64,000 nt of DNA from Plumapathes pennacea (lineage: Eukaryota; Cnidaria; Anthozoa; Antipatharia; Myriopathidae): positions 20,261,069 to 20,325,068 of the forward strand of contig OZ038463.1 of assembly GCA_964036295.1 (NCBI GenBank), read 5' to 3'. The translations under genes and the position numbers were made by a program. The notes under the pieces are model-generated. The model saw only the letters and a program-made list of their open reading frames with translations, was not told the DNA's origin and searched no databases. This document shows positions 1-12,696 of the stretch, piece after piece. Position 1 is the stretch's first letter; every line of letters starts with the position of its first letter.

Positions 1-210
1 GACGGTGAAACAACGTCAGCTTCATGTATTTATCTTTCTCAGTTTTAACCAATTATTAAGTAGGTAGTAAGACAGTCTATTAGTCTGCCAAAAAGAATGT
101 AATAAACTCGTTAAGGTTCAATTAATAGTTTGTGATGTAAAGATACAACGATAGCTTACAAACTAACCGAGCGATCATTTACAGACTAGCATTTGTACAA
201 TAAGTTGTGA

Positions 211-441
211 TCTACAATCCTGGACAAAAGTGTCGGGACAACAGACATGATTTGTGCCTGTCACACGACAATAACACTCCCTCTCCCCCCTCCCATTTCA
301 ATTTTGAAAAGCGGAGAACCAAGACATGATGTGTGTGCGTTGTCAAGTTTATGTCTTCAACATTGTCGAGGGGGGGGGATACATAACCATTGAATCTGTA
401 AGCTAAGACTGTGTCCCACACAATTTTGTCCGGGATTGTAG
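211..441. mobile_element. MITE, CTACAATC family, copy 1
   Basis: Imperfect terminal inverted repeats of about 29 bp bound a 231-bp element: the left end reads CTACAATCCTGGACAAAAGT and the right end is its reverse complement with a few changes. The interior is not coding. Related ends occur at 27951-28228 and about 54868. No convincing target-site duplication was found. Confidence 0.7.
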
Positions 442-596
442 CTTGCTAGTGACCCACAAATATAAAGCATATTACAAACATACTAAAACATAGTATCAAA
501 CATACTACTGTCAATTTTTTTTATATTGTTTCCTTATTAACTTATTTACTATTGTTGACTTCGTTATTTTTGACCTTTCCTTTTTCAAGACGTAGA

Positions 597-786
597 TTGA
601 TGATATTAATACTTGATGATGATATTAATACTTATTGATGATATTGATACTTATTGATGATATTGATACTTATTGATGATATTAATACTTATTGATGATA
701 TTAATACTTATTGATGATATTAATACTTATTGATGATATTAATACTTATTGATGATATTAATACTTATTGATGATATTAATACTTG
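597..786. repeat. 19-bp AT-rich minisatellite
   Basis: About ten tandem units of the form ATTGATGATATTAATACTT, 19 bp with small variants such as GATATTGATAC. Not coding. Confidence 0.9.
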
Positions 787-810
787 ATGCCAGTTTCCAT
801 TTTGATATAC

Positions 811-986
811 AGTCGAACCCCGCTGTTTCGAACTCGGTTAACTCGAAGTCCCCGTTATTTCGAAGTCAAGCTGAAACCCCTTGGATTAGCTTCACTAGCT
901 TGACTAGCTTGGGTATTTCGAAACTCCGCTATTTCGATTTTTTTTCAGGTCCCGTGGGGCTTTGAAATAGCGGGGTTCGACTGTGT
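811..986. mobile_element. pogo/Tigger-like MITE
   Basis: A 176-bp element bounded by inverted ends CAGTCGAACCCCGCTGTTTC and its near-perfect complement (GAAATAGCGGGGTTCGACTG). Ends of this kind are typical of pogo/Tigger-type mariner derivatives. A TA precedes the left end; the right flank is TG, so the expected TA duplication has decayed. No transposase is present. Confidence 0.7.
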
Positions 987-1912
987 AAACAGTCACAATT
1001 GTATTTCTAGTTGGAGAACTCCCTGTAAAAACCTGGAAACGTTTCCTGAGTCCCCATTTAAGGTTAAAATCCTGTATTGTAATCAAATTGTCTATAAACT
1101 AAACTAAACTAAACTAAATTCAATTCCGGCGCACTGATCGCGAATAAATACAGTAATTAAGCATCGATTTATCAAAACTCAGTCCCATTTAGGAAGAAGG
1201 TTGAATTGTACGTAATAAAAGCAATTTACAAGGTACATACGTGATCACGAAACTGCAAAACATTCATCCGTTCAACTCAAAAGATCTTGTGAAAGGCCAT
1301 CTACTTGTACTGTAACAAAATCAGTCGGCTGGACGAGACGTTGTACAAGTGGAGCAGAAAGTAATCATATAGCAGAGCAGCTTTCCAAACGTTGTGTTTA
1401 CATTTAGTGCAGTTCACCACATCGATCACTTGCATCACTTCAATCGGCACAGCATAAACCTTACTAGCTACTCGGCCAGTTTAAGCAGCTCTAGTCTGGA
1501 TACGGAAACGCTAACCGAGCCGAGGGAAGTTCAGTTTGGGAGTCATTGTTGGAATGACCCATTGATTATCCATTTCTCCAGCATTCGTCGTTCGTACTTT
1601 GAAAATTTGAAAACGTTGTCTCGTCCGCTCGGTTTCAGTTTGTGTGTTGAGAATCTCGACTTTGATAATCACATAAAACGGTCATTTTTTGCGATAGTAC
1701 TTGCTGTCGCTTATCTTATAAAGTAAATATAAAATGCTTGCTGTATTTATATATGGAAGTCCAAAAGTGAACCCGACACATATATAACAGTTCATTCTCC
1801 AACACCCCCACCCCCCTCATCCTCGTCATGACAGAACAGCACAGCTCCCATCCTAACCAACCATCCCCCAGTGTTAAATTGAGATCAGTAAACAAATGAA
1901 TGGAAAACTCAC
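987..1912. other. non-coding stretch, VWA gene intron
   Basis: Downstream intron of the VWA gene on the minus strand. I see no exon with consistent splice sites, no tandem repeat beyond a short AAACT run near 1097, and no inverted-repeat element. Confidence 0.5.
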
Positions 1913-3378
1913 ATGCTGTAGGGCACGTTGTTAAGATGATATCGTCCAATGTATAACACAACTCGCGAAAGGAAGTTGCACGAAAAGCAAGGCTTGGAGA
2001 ACTAGCCATGAGCTTGATCTGGTCTTGGTCGACAAACCATCCAACACCAACAGACACAACCTTAACACCTCTGTTTGACAAGCGTCTTGAAACATTACTC
2101 AGAGGATCCTTTATTAACCCTGGGTGTGGGATCTGCTGTCCATCGGTTATAACTATGGCCATCTATCAACAATAGACAGATAAATAACTGTGATATCTGG
2201 TAGATTGTCCTGCATAAGTAAGCAAAGTAATACAGGTAAAGCCAGATATAAATATTTTAGCAGAGCTGGTGGGTCCCAGGAACCGAGTATTGTACGCCGT
2301 ATTGGAAATTTACCAAAAACAGGAGCCCTTTACTACCAAAAACTTTCTTGTCGGAGAATGGAACCGAACGCTCGTTGTTTACTAGTCTGGTCTATATGAA
2401 TGATTCCACCTCCCCCCTCCCCCACCCCCCTGGAAGGTAGGAATTTGACAGACCGCTCCATCTCTGAAGTGAGGCATTTAAATTTACAGTGGAACACGCC
2501 TTACGGCCACCCCGTTATTACGGCCGCGTTTTTTGTCCCACTGAACAAACGCCCCACTCATTTTCTTATTGGTCTCGTGCAAGTTGACGTCATAAGTCAC
2601 GCAATTTTGGTTTATCCGCCATTTTGGCAGGAGAGAGATACAGGAGATGGTAATTGTTTTGTAATTTTGTACCTTACTGGTCCAAGGGAAACTAAACAGT
2701 TTTCTGAAGGGTTTATGAGTTTCACAGTGGCAAAATTGGCAAGAGTTTTATAGGTTTCCTTTTTGAAAGCAGTTCGTGGCGGAGATTGTGCGATTCTATT
2801 GGTTTTTTAATTAAAATTACCTTCTGTAATTTCACTTTTTCGAACGTCAGCAACTACTTGTGCCACATCTTTCACTGCAGTCCAGACTTGGTTCGTGCAT
2901 GGTTCTAAAAGATTTGCCCGAGGATTTGACTTCGCCAAAACAATTTAAAGTTTGCTTGAGAGCGATAAATGAAATGTGACACCTCGTCAGTTGGTTCCGT
3001 ACGGACTGTTTTGTCACCCTGGCCAGAATCCCCCTCCCCAGACATTTTGGCCCTGGCTGAAATGTCTGGCCGGACATTCTGGCCCAGGCTGACATGTCTC
3101 ATTCTTCAAATTTACCAAATGTATAGTTCAAATGATTCCAAACAAGAGATATGAGTAAACTGTCCTTGTTTAGCAAACGAACTCATCGAATCAACCAAAG
3201 AGATTTTGTCAAGTGTGCGAAGAATCAAGATATTTTAAAGTATGATAGACTCTACTTTAAGATATATGTAACAGTTTCTGGCATAATATTACCCAAAAAA
3301 GTGCATTCTGCATCTGATTAGAGACTTTTCTGCAAAAATACATTTGGGTGGTCACCCTAAAAAGTCTCAGTTGGATGT

Positions 3379-3410
<32 letters not shown>

Positions 3411-6400
3411 TTAGTACAGATAACTAATATACTGAGCTACATGTTTACAGTTAATTGGGCAGTTCGTGATTTTCATATATCATTTTTCATGGCCCTCCCC
3501 GTTTATAAGCCCACGCAAAACCTCTTGCGAAGTTGTATAAGCTTTAATTAAAAACTGGACCACGGTTATTGGATTTATAGGTTTTTGATTGGTTCCTTGG
3601 ACGTGGTTTATCAGCTCTTATGACATATAAAACATTTCCTCCTGCGCGTGATTGGTAGAATCGTGACACGTGACCGAATAACGTCTGCTCACGAGCGGTA
3701 AATATCAATCAGCAAATGAAGCCCCGCCTGGCGAAATAACGCTGTTTATTGACAATATTTATTTACTCACAAAAACATTACGAGATGACTACCAAGGAGG
3801 ACATCAATATTCGTCAAAAAAAAGTTCCAGAAAGCACGAAAAACCTTCGCAATGCCTGTAACGATATTAGATACAGGCCTGGGACGAGGCTAAGCGGATA
3901 CCCGCTGACCGGCAGAGACCTCATGCGTTGAGTTTCTTGTATCAAGCGAACGAGACTGAAAATATATCAAGTTATGTTCCTGATCGTGTGTCTCTGTGTT
4001 GCTGAGTATCTACAAAACGTTTCAGTCCCCCCGCCCCACTATTAGGGACCTAAAAATACAGGACGAGAGAGCTCGACGGCGACGGCAGAGGACGCGGGTC
4101 GAGTCATGCTCTTCCAAGTAGTTAAGAAGAAGCACGACGGCTGAGCAGAACGTCGGATAACCTGATAACTTTTAATGTACCATTTTAAAACACTGGCGAC
4201 TCTATGATCATGGCACATGAGACACGTAACTATAGAACATTGGCTCCGATGAATTTGTGGTTTTGTACGAGCAAAACGTTTCTTAAAGCCCCTTGTTTCG
4301 TGTCGAGGATATATTGATCCTGCCGAGTGCAATCTCGTTTGACAGAAACCTGCCCAACTATGTTGAATCGTTAGTAATTGAGGAAATTGGCGTGTGCTGG
4401 ACATTACAATACACAGGGATTAAAACGAACACATTCAGTTGGCTAAGCATCTTTATTGAGAGCTTGTGTTGTGAAGATCAGCATTCGGACGAATACATCA
4501 AACACACGCAGTAAACAAGTGATTTAATGACCGAAGACTAAGCAAACAATACATGGTTTTCGAATACTCGAATATCAAGGAAAGAAAAATAGTTCAGAAA
4601 GGACAATTCATAAACTCGTGGAGTGTTTATACTCTGTTGATCGTACTTACAAGGTTTCTGGGTGAATAAATTGCTTTTCCTGGCCGCTTGACGTATCTCG
4701 AACGAATTGCAAAACCTCCTGTAACAGGATGGAATACTCGGCATAAAATACTCAAGTAAACTTCTATATGGCTCAAGAATAATAATGCTCAGTGTTTTTT
4801 GTTTTTTCGTTCATTTTTCTTGCCTAAATCAAGCGAAAAAATTCGACGTTGTCACCAAGACGTGAGATCACTGCTTTTGCCGTCGGAGACGCGACAGGAC
4901 GGGGCATTAAGAGCGACTTTTTTTCTGACCGGGTGAGGAGTGGCACATCAGTCAAAATTCGGGGTTCTTTTTATTTTGTCAATAGATAACCTATGGTTTG
5001 CCAATTACTCTGGTATATTTAGTTTGTCTGGAAAATTTTTCATTTCGTGAAATTTTTGAAAAATCGCCATACCCCTCGAAATGGCTAAAATGAAAGGATT
5101 TGGAGGACCACAAAAACCTTTGCACGCGACCGCGCAACGAAACTCTACACATAAATGTCTTCATCTATTGATTAAGAAGACATCCACGAGCAATTTGAGC
5201 CTATAAACAGAATTATAGGTTAAATATTGAATATCTGGTGTCGGGGCAAAGACAGCCCAAATTTCAATGCTCGCAAATCTCAGTTTAGAGCACTTTTTAA
5301 AAAAATCATTTCTATGTCCGGTATTACTCAAATTTGCACAAAAAATCGGTTGTAATATCTAGAAGTGTTGTTTTTATCAAGAACATAAAAATTAATTTGG
5401 TACTTTTCATTGCTTGAAAGAACTAACACGGCTAATTTTGCCAAAATCACAACATCGACTTGTAAACAACGCGCAACGATCAATTCTCACTTTCGAATAA
5501 ACTCGTATAAATCTTCGCCTACTACCCCAAACTTGGCACAAAACTCTGCAGGAGACCTTATAATAAGTTTAACTTTCAATACCACCGGTTAACGATTTAT
5601 TTATGTGGTTTTTTCCTATCAAAATGCCTCTTCAACTCAGTGGTCGACAAGCGCTAACTGATCGCTTCACTTTCTTTGCCAATTTACGCCTCATTTCGCT
5701 TTATTCTGCTACAATATAGCACAAATATGTTTCCAAGGATGTCCCTGTCGCTTTAAGAGCTCTTTCTTGTAAAAAATAAAAGAGTCATGCAGTCAAAACA
5801 TAGCGCCGACGTCGCCGTGCGTTCGTTATTGGTGTCACGCAATCTTAAAACTTAGCGGGATGTGTTTATTATATTTTATAGTTACATTAATATCCCTTGT
5901 TTGACCCAAAAATATATTAACTTTGTTTTGTCATTATCGCTACCGGGAATGAAAATGCGACATGAAACTTTATTATTTGGGTATCAAAATGGCCAAATAA
6001 TGAAAACAACAACAATAGAATTTGTACTTGAAATGATACATGAATACATATTTGGCCAAGAAATATCTTTATTTAAGTGACTGTCTCTCGAGAGTTTTAT
6101 CTGTTCGTGAAGCGCATGACTTATACAAATATTGCATTTATTCACCCATTCAGACACCCTCATGTTGTTGTTGTTGTTGTTGTTTTTTTTTTCCTCGGCT
6201 CTAATAAGACCTCTTCTCAAATTTACATCAATAACAGGGATTCACATTTTAGTTTATTTTCCGTATTTTTCTTTCTATTCAGTGGCCGTCTTGTCTTGTT
6301 ACTCAGTGCCGAGGGGAAAAAAAGAAAATGAAAAATGACATGATGAAAAATGTCTCGTAAAGGCGGGGTCGGGCGGGGCAACTTCCGTTTTACTTTTTCC

Positions 6401-7303
6401 CAACACACCAAAATGAATACCTATATTGGTTGTAGAAGCAGCTGCCGTTAGGTGTTAGGAAAAGATAGCAACGGTGACATAAAGTTTTTAGTTTTTTAAA
6501 ACAGATTTGGCAAATTGAGAAGCGGAGGCGAGTCTGTAATGGAGATAAGTTCTTTTTTCCTGTAATAAGGATATTTCGGGGCACAAAAAAGGCGATGGGA
6601 TAAGCGATGTTGAGACCAAAGTTGAATTGATATTAGCACGGGCGTCAATATTTACTCCGCCGTCTGATATATCAAAATTGACGATTTGCGCTTCACACCG
6701 CTATTCTTTGCGAATTGGTTGGCGCAAAAGATCGCAGCGTTGCCGAGTTCCAGCGGGCCTATGCAGACATGGTGAGAAGGGGAAATCGCGCAAGGCTGAT
6801 CGCGGGATCAACAAAGCGCTCTCTTGGGCAATCCTTCGCCGCACGGGTATATTTGTTGCGGCTGGTTCGGGTACGTGCGTCAAGTCTTTTTTTATAATTT
6901 GTTATCTGCTCTGATAGGAAATTCGTTTCCAAATCTGGCTTCATATCTTCTCTTTGGTATAATTAAAAGAGAAAGAACAACGGAAAATATAACTTTAAGA
7001 CTATCTGCAGTGCATGGGTGTGCTTACGGTACATACTAAAACTATTTCAAGTAAACTACTGTAACTTTATATCACTTTGTACACGCTCGCTTCGATTTAT
7101 AATAAAAAAATGTGTGAATAGTTGGCGCGCCCAGGCTAGAGTCCCCGGGCCAACCCTTTTTCATATATACAGGGCTTTTAACTTAAAAGTTGCCGCTTTT
7201 GGAATTTTTGATTTTTGATTTAATGAAAGGGCACTTTCGGACGACCGAGTGGAGTCTCAAAGGTGTAAAGTACAAATAATGTATTGGAGAAAATTGAAAT
7301 TGC

Positions 7304-7353
<50 letters not shown>

Positions 7354-10300
7354 GGGGGATACCAAAATATATAATAATCCGTTTCTGGGTATGGAGGGAG
7401 GGAGAGGGGGGGTAAACATTTTGGGGATATTTTCTATAAAGTTGTCTTGCAGCTCCTAATGACGTGTACGGTACAATGTCAAGTCAGAAGAGTTACTTTT
7501 GCCTTCGAGCTGTTTTGATTACTCAGGCCATAACCATTCTAGTTTATGGTTCCTGTTGTTTTCATGATTTGGCCACTTTGATACCCAAATAAAGTTTTAT
7601 GTCGCATTTTCATTCCCGTTAGCAATAATGGCAAAACAAAGTTAATATATTTTTGGGTCAAACAAGGGATATCAGTATAACTAAATATAATAAATATATC
7701 TCGCTGAGTTTTAAGATTGCGTGACACCAATAACGAACGCACGGCGACGTCGGCGCGTATGTTTTGACTGCATGACTCTTTTATTTTTTACAAGAAAGAG
7801 CTCTTAAAGCGACAGGGACATCCTTGGAAACATATTTGTGCTATATTGTAGCAGAATAAAGCGAAATGAGGCGTAAATTGGCATAGAAAGTGAAGCGATC
7901 AGTTAGCGCTTGTCGACCACTGAGTTGAAGAGGCATTTTGATAGGAAAAAACCACATAAATCAATCGTTAACCGGTGGTATTGAAAGTTCAACTTATTAT
8001 AAGGTCTCCTACAGAGTTTTGTGCCAAGTTTGAGGTAGAGGGCGAAGTTTTTGTCCGAGTTTATTCGAAAGTGAGAATTGATCGTTGCGCGTTGTTTACA
8101 AGTCGACGTTGTGATTTTGGCAAAATTAGCCGTGTTAGTTCTTTCGAGTAATGAAAAGTACCAAACTAATTTTTATATTCTTGATAAAAACAACACTTCT
8201 AGATATAACAACCGAATGTTTGTGCAAATCTGAGTAATACCGGACATAGAAATGATTTTTTTAAAAAGTGCTCTAAACTAAGATTTGCGAGCATTGAAAT
8301 TTGGGCTGTCTTTGCCCCGACACCAGATATTCAATATTTGACCTATAATTCTATTTATAGGCTCAAATTGCTCGTGGATGTCTTCTTAATCAATAGATGA
8401 ATACATTTAAGAACAGAATTTCGTTGCGCGGCCGCGTGAGAAGGCTTTTGTGGTCCTATTAATTCCTTTCATTTTAGTCATTTTGAGGCGTAGCGGTTTT
8501 AACTTTTTTCTTGAAATTCCAAAAATGTTTGAACAAAATAAATATACGAGAGTAATTGGCACACCATAGGCTATCTCTGGACAAAATATGAAGAACCACG
8601 ATTTTTGACTGATGTGCCTCATTTTTCTCATTTCACCCGGTGTTTACGAAAATTCGCTCTTAATTATTGCTTGTGACGTTACAAGCTTTAAAATGCAACG
8701 ATTTTTTTATTTTTTTTATTTTTCTGGGTTAGAGATCTGCATGCGGTGATTGGTTCATATTATCATGTGATTTGTGATGACGTTGTGATCAAGTGACTTG
8801 GCGGGCGAGCAGTTTCGCCATTTTGAAGACAGCAAGTTGCTTGCCTTAGTCGGGCTCTGTGGATCATTTTATGGACCGCTCATCTTACTTACAAACGCAT
8901 ACGCCGGCTGCGGTAGACCCATACTAAATTTCATTGAGCTGTTTTGGCTTGGGTCGGTCCGTTCAGCCTCAAAAGCCATATTGAAAGCCATGAAAGCAAA
9001 TGCAATGAACTTATCAATGAACTGGATAACTATGCACATCTGTACAGAAATGTACGAAGAATTTGACATCCAGAACCTTGAGAACTTGAAGGAACAAGCT
9101 GAACGAAGCCGCTCGACATACAAAGACGAGAACCTGTGTAAAGACGGCGATTCTTGACAAGCGCTTGATAGCGGATTATATGGAACTGTTTAGTATGAGG
9201 GTGAACTTGAAGGTACTTTGTATTCTTTTACTTTGTATTATTCTTGTTGATACAAGTAAAGCGTCAGAAAATCTGGCTTTTGTTTGGGATCAAAATTTCA
9301 CTCTGCTGTGCATTTATGTGCATTTATGTTGTTGTTGCGACATTTTGGCTCGGTGCCATGAAGGTCAAACAATCAGTGGAGCAGATGGCGTTATTATTTG
9401 AAAATTGGGAAATGGCTGAGGAAAAAGTGACCGTTGGTAGATCTCGCTTCGCTCAGTTTTATTGTATTCCCACAAATGTTTATGTGAAAGAAAACCGAAG
9501 TCCTGCAAGACGAAGTCGTGAGCCAAGCCACGTACCCTTGAATAACCTTTCACGCATTTTGAACAAGAGTAGAAAAAGCAGGCGACTAATACAAGAATAC
9601 ATTTCAAAGAATGTCCCAAAGTCGTCAAAAGTTCATGATTATACCCGAGCTTACGTACTTCACAATGCTAATGCGTTCCGAGAACGTGCATGTAAACAAC
9701 ATGTAAACAATAAAAAGCCACAGATGGAAATGGAAAGAGAAAATTAGGATCAATAAACCATCGCTGCGAGAAAGCTAGAAGCTCAAAAAGAAGATTGCCA
9801 AAAGTAACCGAGGTGCTAAGATACGTTTGTATTTTAAAATGTGTTAAAAAAACAGGCATTGCAAGATCAGACGTACTCAGAGATCAAAATCACAGAACCA
9901 AGTACAATGGGTTTTCTCTGTCAAGGGATATAGAAAAAAATTCCGGTCCTTCAGTTGTTGATCCAAACAAAACGATCATCGGTTGGCTTTCTGGATGCAC
10001 GGAAGCCATACTTTAAGAGCGATTTTGGCTTGCATTGTTTTTAAGCGTCGGAAGACTTGAAAATAGCCGTACACAAATGCTTGATGTGTTACCAGCGGGA
10101 CCCCCGTAAAGTACGAAGGGTTGTGTTTTGCAAATGCTCGATTATAGATACCGCTTCAACCAATGTATCTGTGTTCTGAGCAATATTTGTGTGAAAGAAC
10201 ATCGAATAAGTAGTAGAAGACGTGTCGAAACTTGATAGAACTTGAACTTTTCCCTGCGGGCAGAGCGTCTCCCTTTGTCGGAAACTCTGCGGCTTTATGT

Positions 10301-12663
10301 AACGCGCGGCGCATACGAACAGTCGGCGTTTAACTTCGTTTTGCGTGCAGTAACTTTTTCTTGAGTATGTGTCGGTATGTATATAATAAAGGTTCTTTGT
10401 TTATTGTCTGAGGATATTGAATTACTAATAGGTTTGAGGCAAATATCACGCGAGATTAAGATACAAGATCTGTCAATGAAATGTCACGAGCATAATATCA
10501 TAGAACGGGGAATCCCGAATCATCAGCTACTTAGCTTTCACTCACTTCCCGCTTTAACAAAAGCAGGAAAGACCGGCAGCGATTACATCGAGAATATTTG
10601 TCACTGAATACCTCGAAGTCTTCAAAAGCTCAAGGTTGATATCCGACTATCCGAGCCGTAATGTTCGCTCCACAAGCCCGTGATGCACGCCTTTGTTGTC
10701 ACGGTATTCAAACGTCTGCAGCTTCCGATAGAGATTAATTTCGTATCGACCCAGAATTTTGCGTTAAAGCTTAATGCAAAGCAGTCTTGAACATATTAGT
10801 AATCAGACTTGTACATGTAGGATGAGTAACGTCTGAGATGGCTTTTTCATACGAAGTAATTTCGTCATGGGAAGTGTCATGTTTTAATGTGCTACAGAGA
10901 TAAGTCTGAAAGCTTTCAATTACAGCTACTTGAACATGATGCTCACGCTGGGAAGATGAGATAAGGCTATTACGCTGTCTTACAGCTACTTAAGATGTCG
11001 GGTATTCCCCAGTCAATCCCATTACAAAATGACAACACAGTTCCTCCACAAAACATGTCAGCTTGAAAGGTTGCCAGGTTGTATAGCAAGCGTCACACAA
11101 GTACTGTCACGTGCATCGGAAAGCAATGAAAACTGGGTTGTTGCAAACGAAGAATATTCCTACGGGGCCTTCGATAATTGTTTTCTCTCAATTATTATAA
11201 TACACTTTTTCGTGAATATCTGTTTGACCGAAATTAGAAGAAAAGAGGGCAAGAAAAATAAAGGGAGCTCTTGGATCCGTCATGTGCGAAAACTGACTCG
11301 GCTATAATATCTTTTGCATATAAACGCACGACAAAAGTTCCTCTCCCGGGACCCCGCGTGCCTCTATTCATTGTACTAATGACGTCACAAGCGCACTGGC
11401 CACGGGCCTGTCTTGTTTATTCCTAAAATGCGCAGTGATCGTCTGACCGGCAATTCCACTTCCGGAGACGTCGCCGTCCTCTCTCCCGTCCTGTATCTTA
11501 ATTGATCTCTTTGCGCTGCGAGAGGAAAGATTTAAATGATAGATAATAAAAACAATAAACTACTTTTGGCTTCGGAAACAGTTCTCTTTTAGGAACAGAT
11601 AATATCCTGGAACAATTATCCGTGCATTATATTTCCGAAGCCAAAAGAAGGGAATAATTCTCACTGAGTGCTATCACTCCCAAACGCTCCGAGCTGGATT
11701 AGGTTGTGGGAAGAGAATATCCCGGAGGCGAGAGGGAACGGAGCAGGAAGGTTTGCATGTCGGATCCAAGTCATCGCTGCGGGGAGGAGGGAGGGGCGCC
11801 AGAGGTCCTTCTGGCAGCCGTTTCGCGAAAAGAAAAATTATCTAGAATAATGTGATGGCCTAATTTATACTCTTTAGGCCTGGAGAGTGTGTAATGCACC
11901 CTCCTGGAAGTATTGAAGGCGAAAGAGATTTCTGCGTGTGGAATATTTGGGCGTTCGTGAGTGATGGCAACAGTGAGAATATTTTATTGTTTATATAGGC
12001 CAATCTGTGGAAAAATACGGTCAATAAACGCGCTAGCGACGAAGTACTGTTGAGAACGTTTTGTCAGATTTCACGACCTTTTACAAGTCCCGGGTAAGAC
12101 AAACTTACAACACAATTTGAAAAATGAGCAAAGAGAAATAATTGCATGCCTCAAGTATTTTTACACATCGGCAAAAGGAACAAGTCAGACAGCACCTTCG
12201 CTCAAGGCGATACGAGCAGCCACTGATTGATCGCTTTCTTCGGTTTGCTTCCGCGATTAAACAGTTTTCCACAAAAGCAAATAAAGTTTTCTTCGTCAAT
12301 TTTCTTTGCTGACATTAAAGCATCTCCAGCCTCAGTTCTCGTTCAGCACATTCAGTTGTCAGTTCCACGCAGCATCACAAACGTCGCACATGGCGAGCAA
12401 TGAAAGCGATTCCCTCCGCAAATCGATGCCACATAACTATACCAGCGTCCAAGTTTTCAATAGTTTTGCTACATCACTTTAAGATATTTTGTAGGCTCCT
12501 TCTGAGCTGTGTAATGAAATGCTTCAGTCTTCACTCGACTTTCACCAATTCAGCCCGTTCACAATGTGATCATTGTATTTTTGGAGCGGAAGTCGTCTCC
12601 CGGTTATTTTTATTTATTTATTTATTTATTTATTTATTCATTTATTTATTTATTTATTTATTT

Positions 12664-12696
<33 letters not shown>

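Noticed and set aside
6627..7039. Overlapping frames in the centre of the long-inverted-repeat element
   Set aside because: Checked for a transposase; no catalytic motif or consistent codon pattern.
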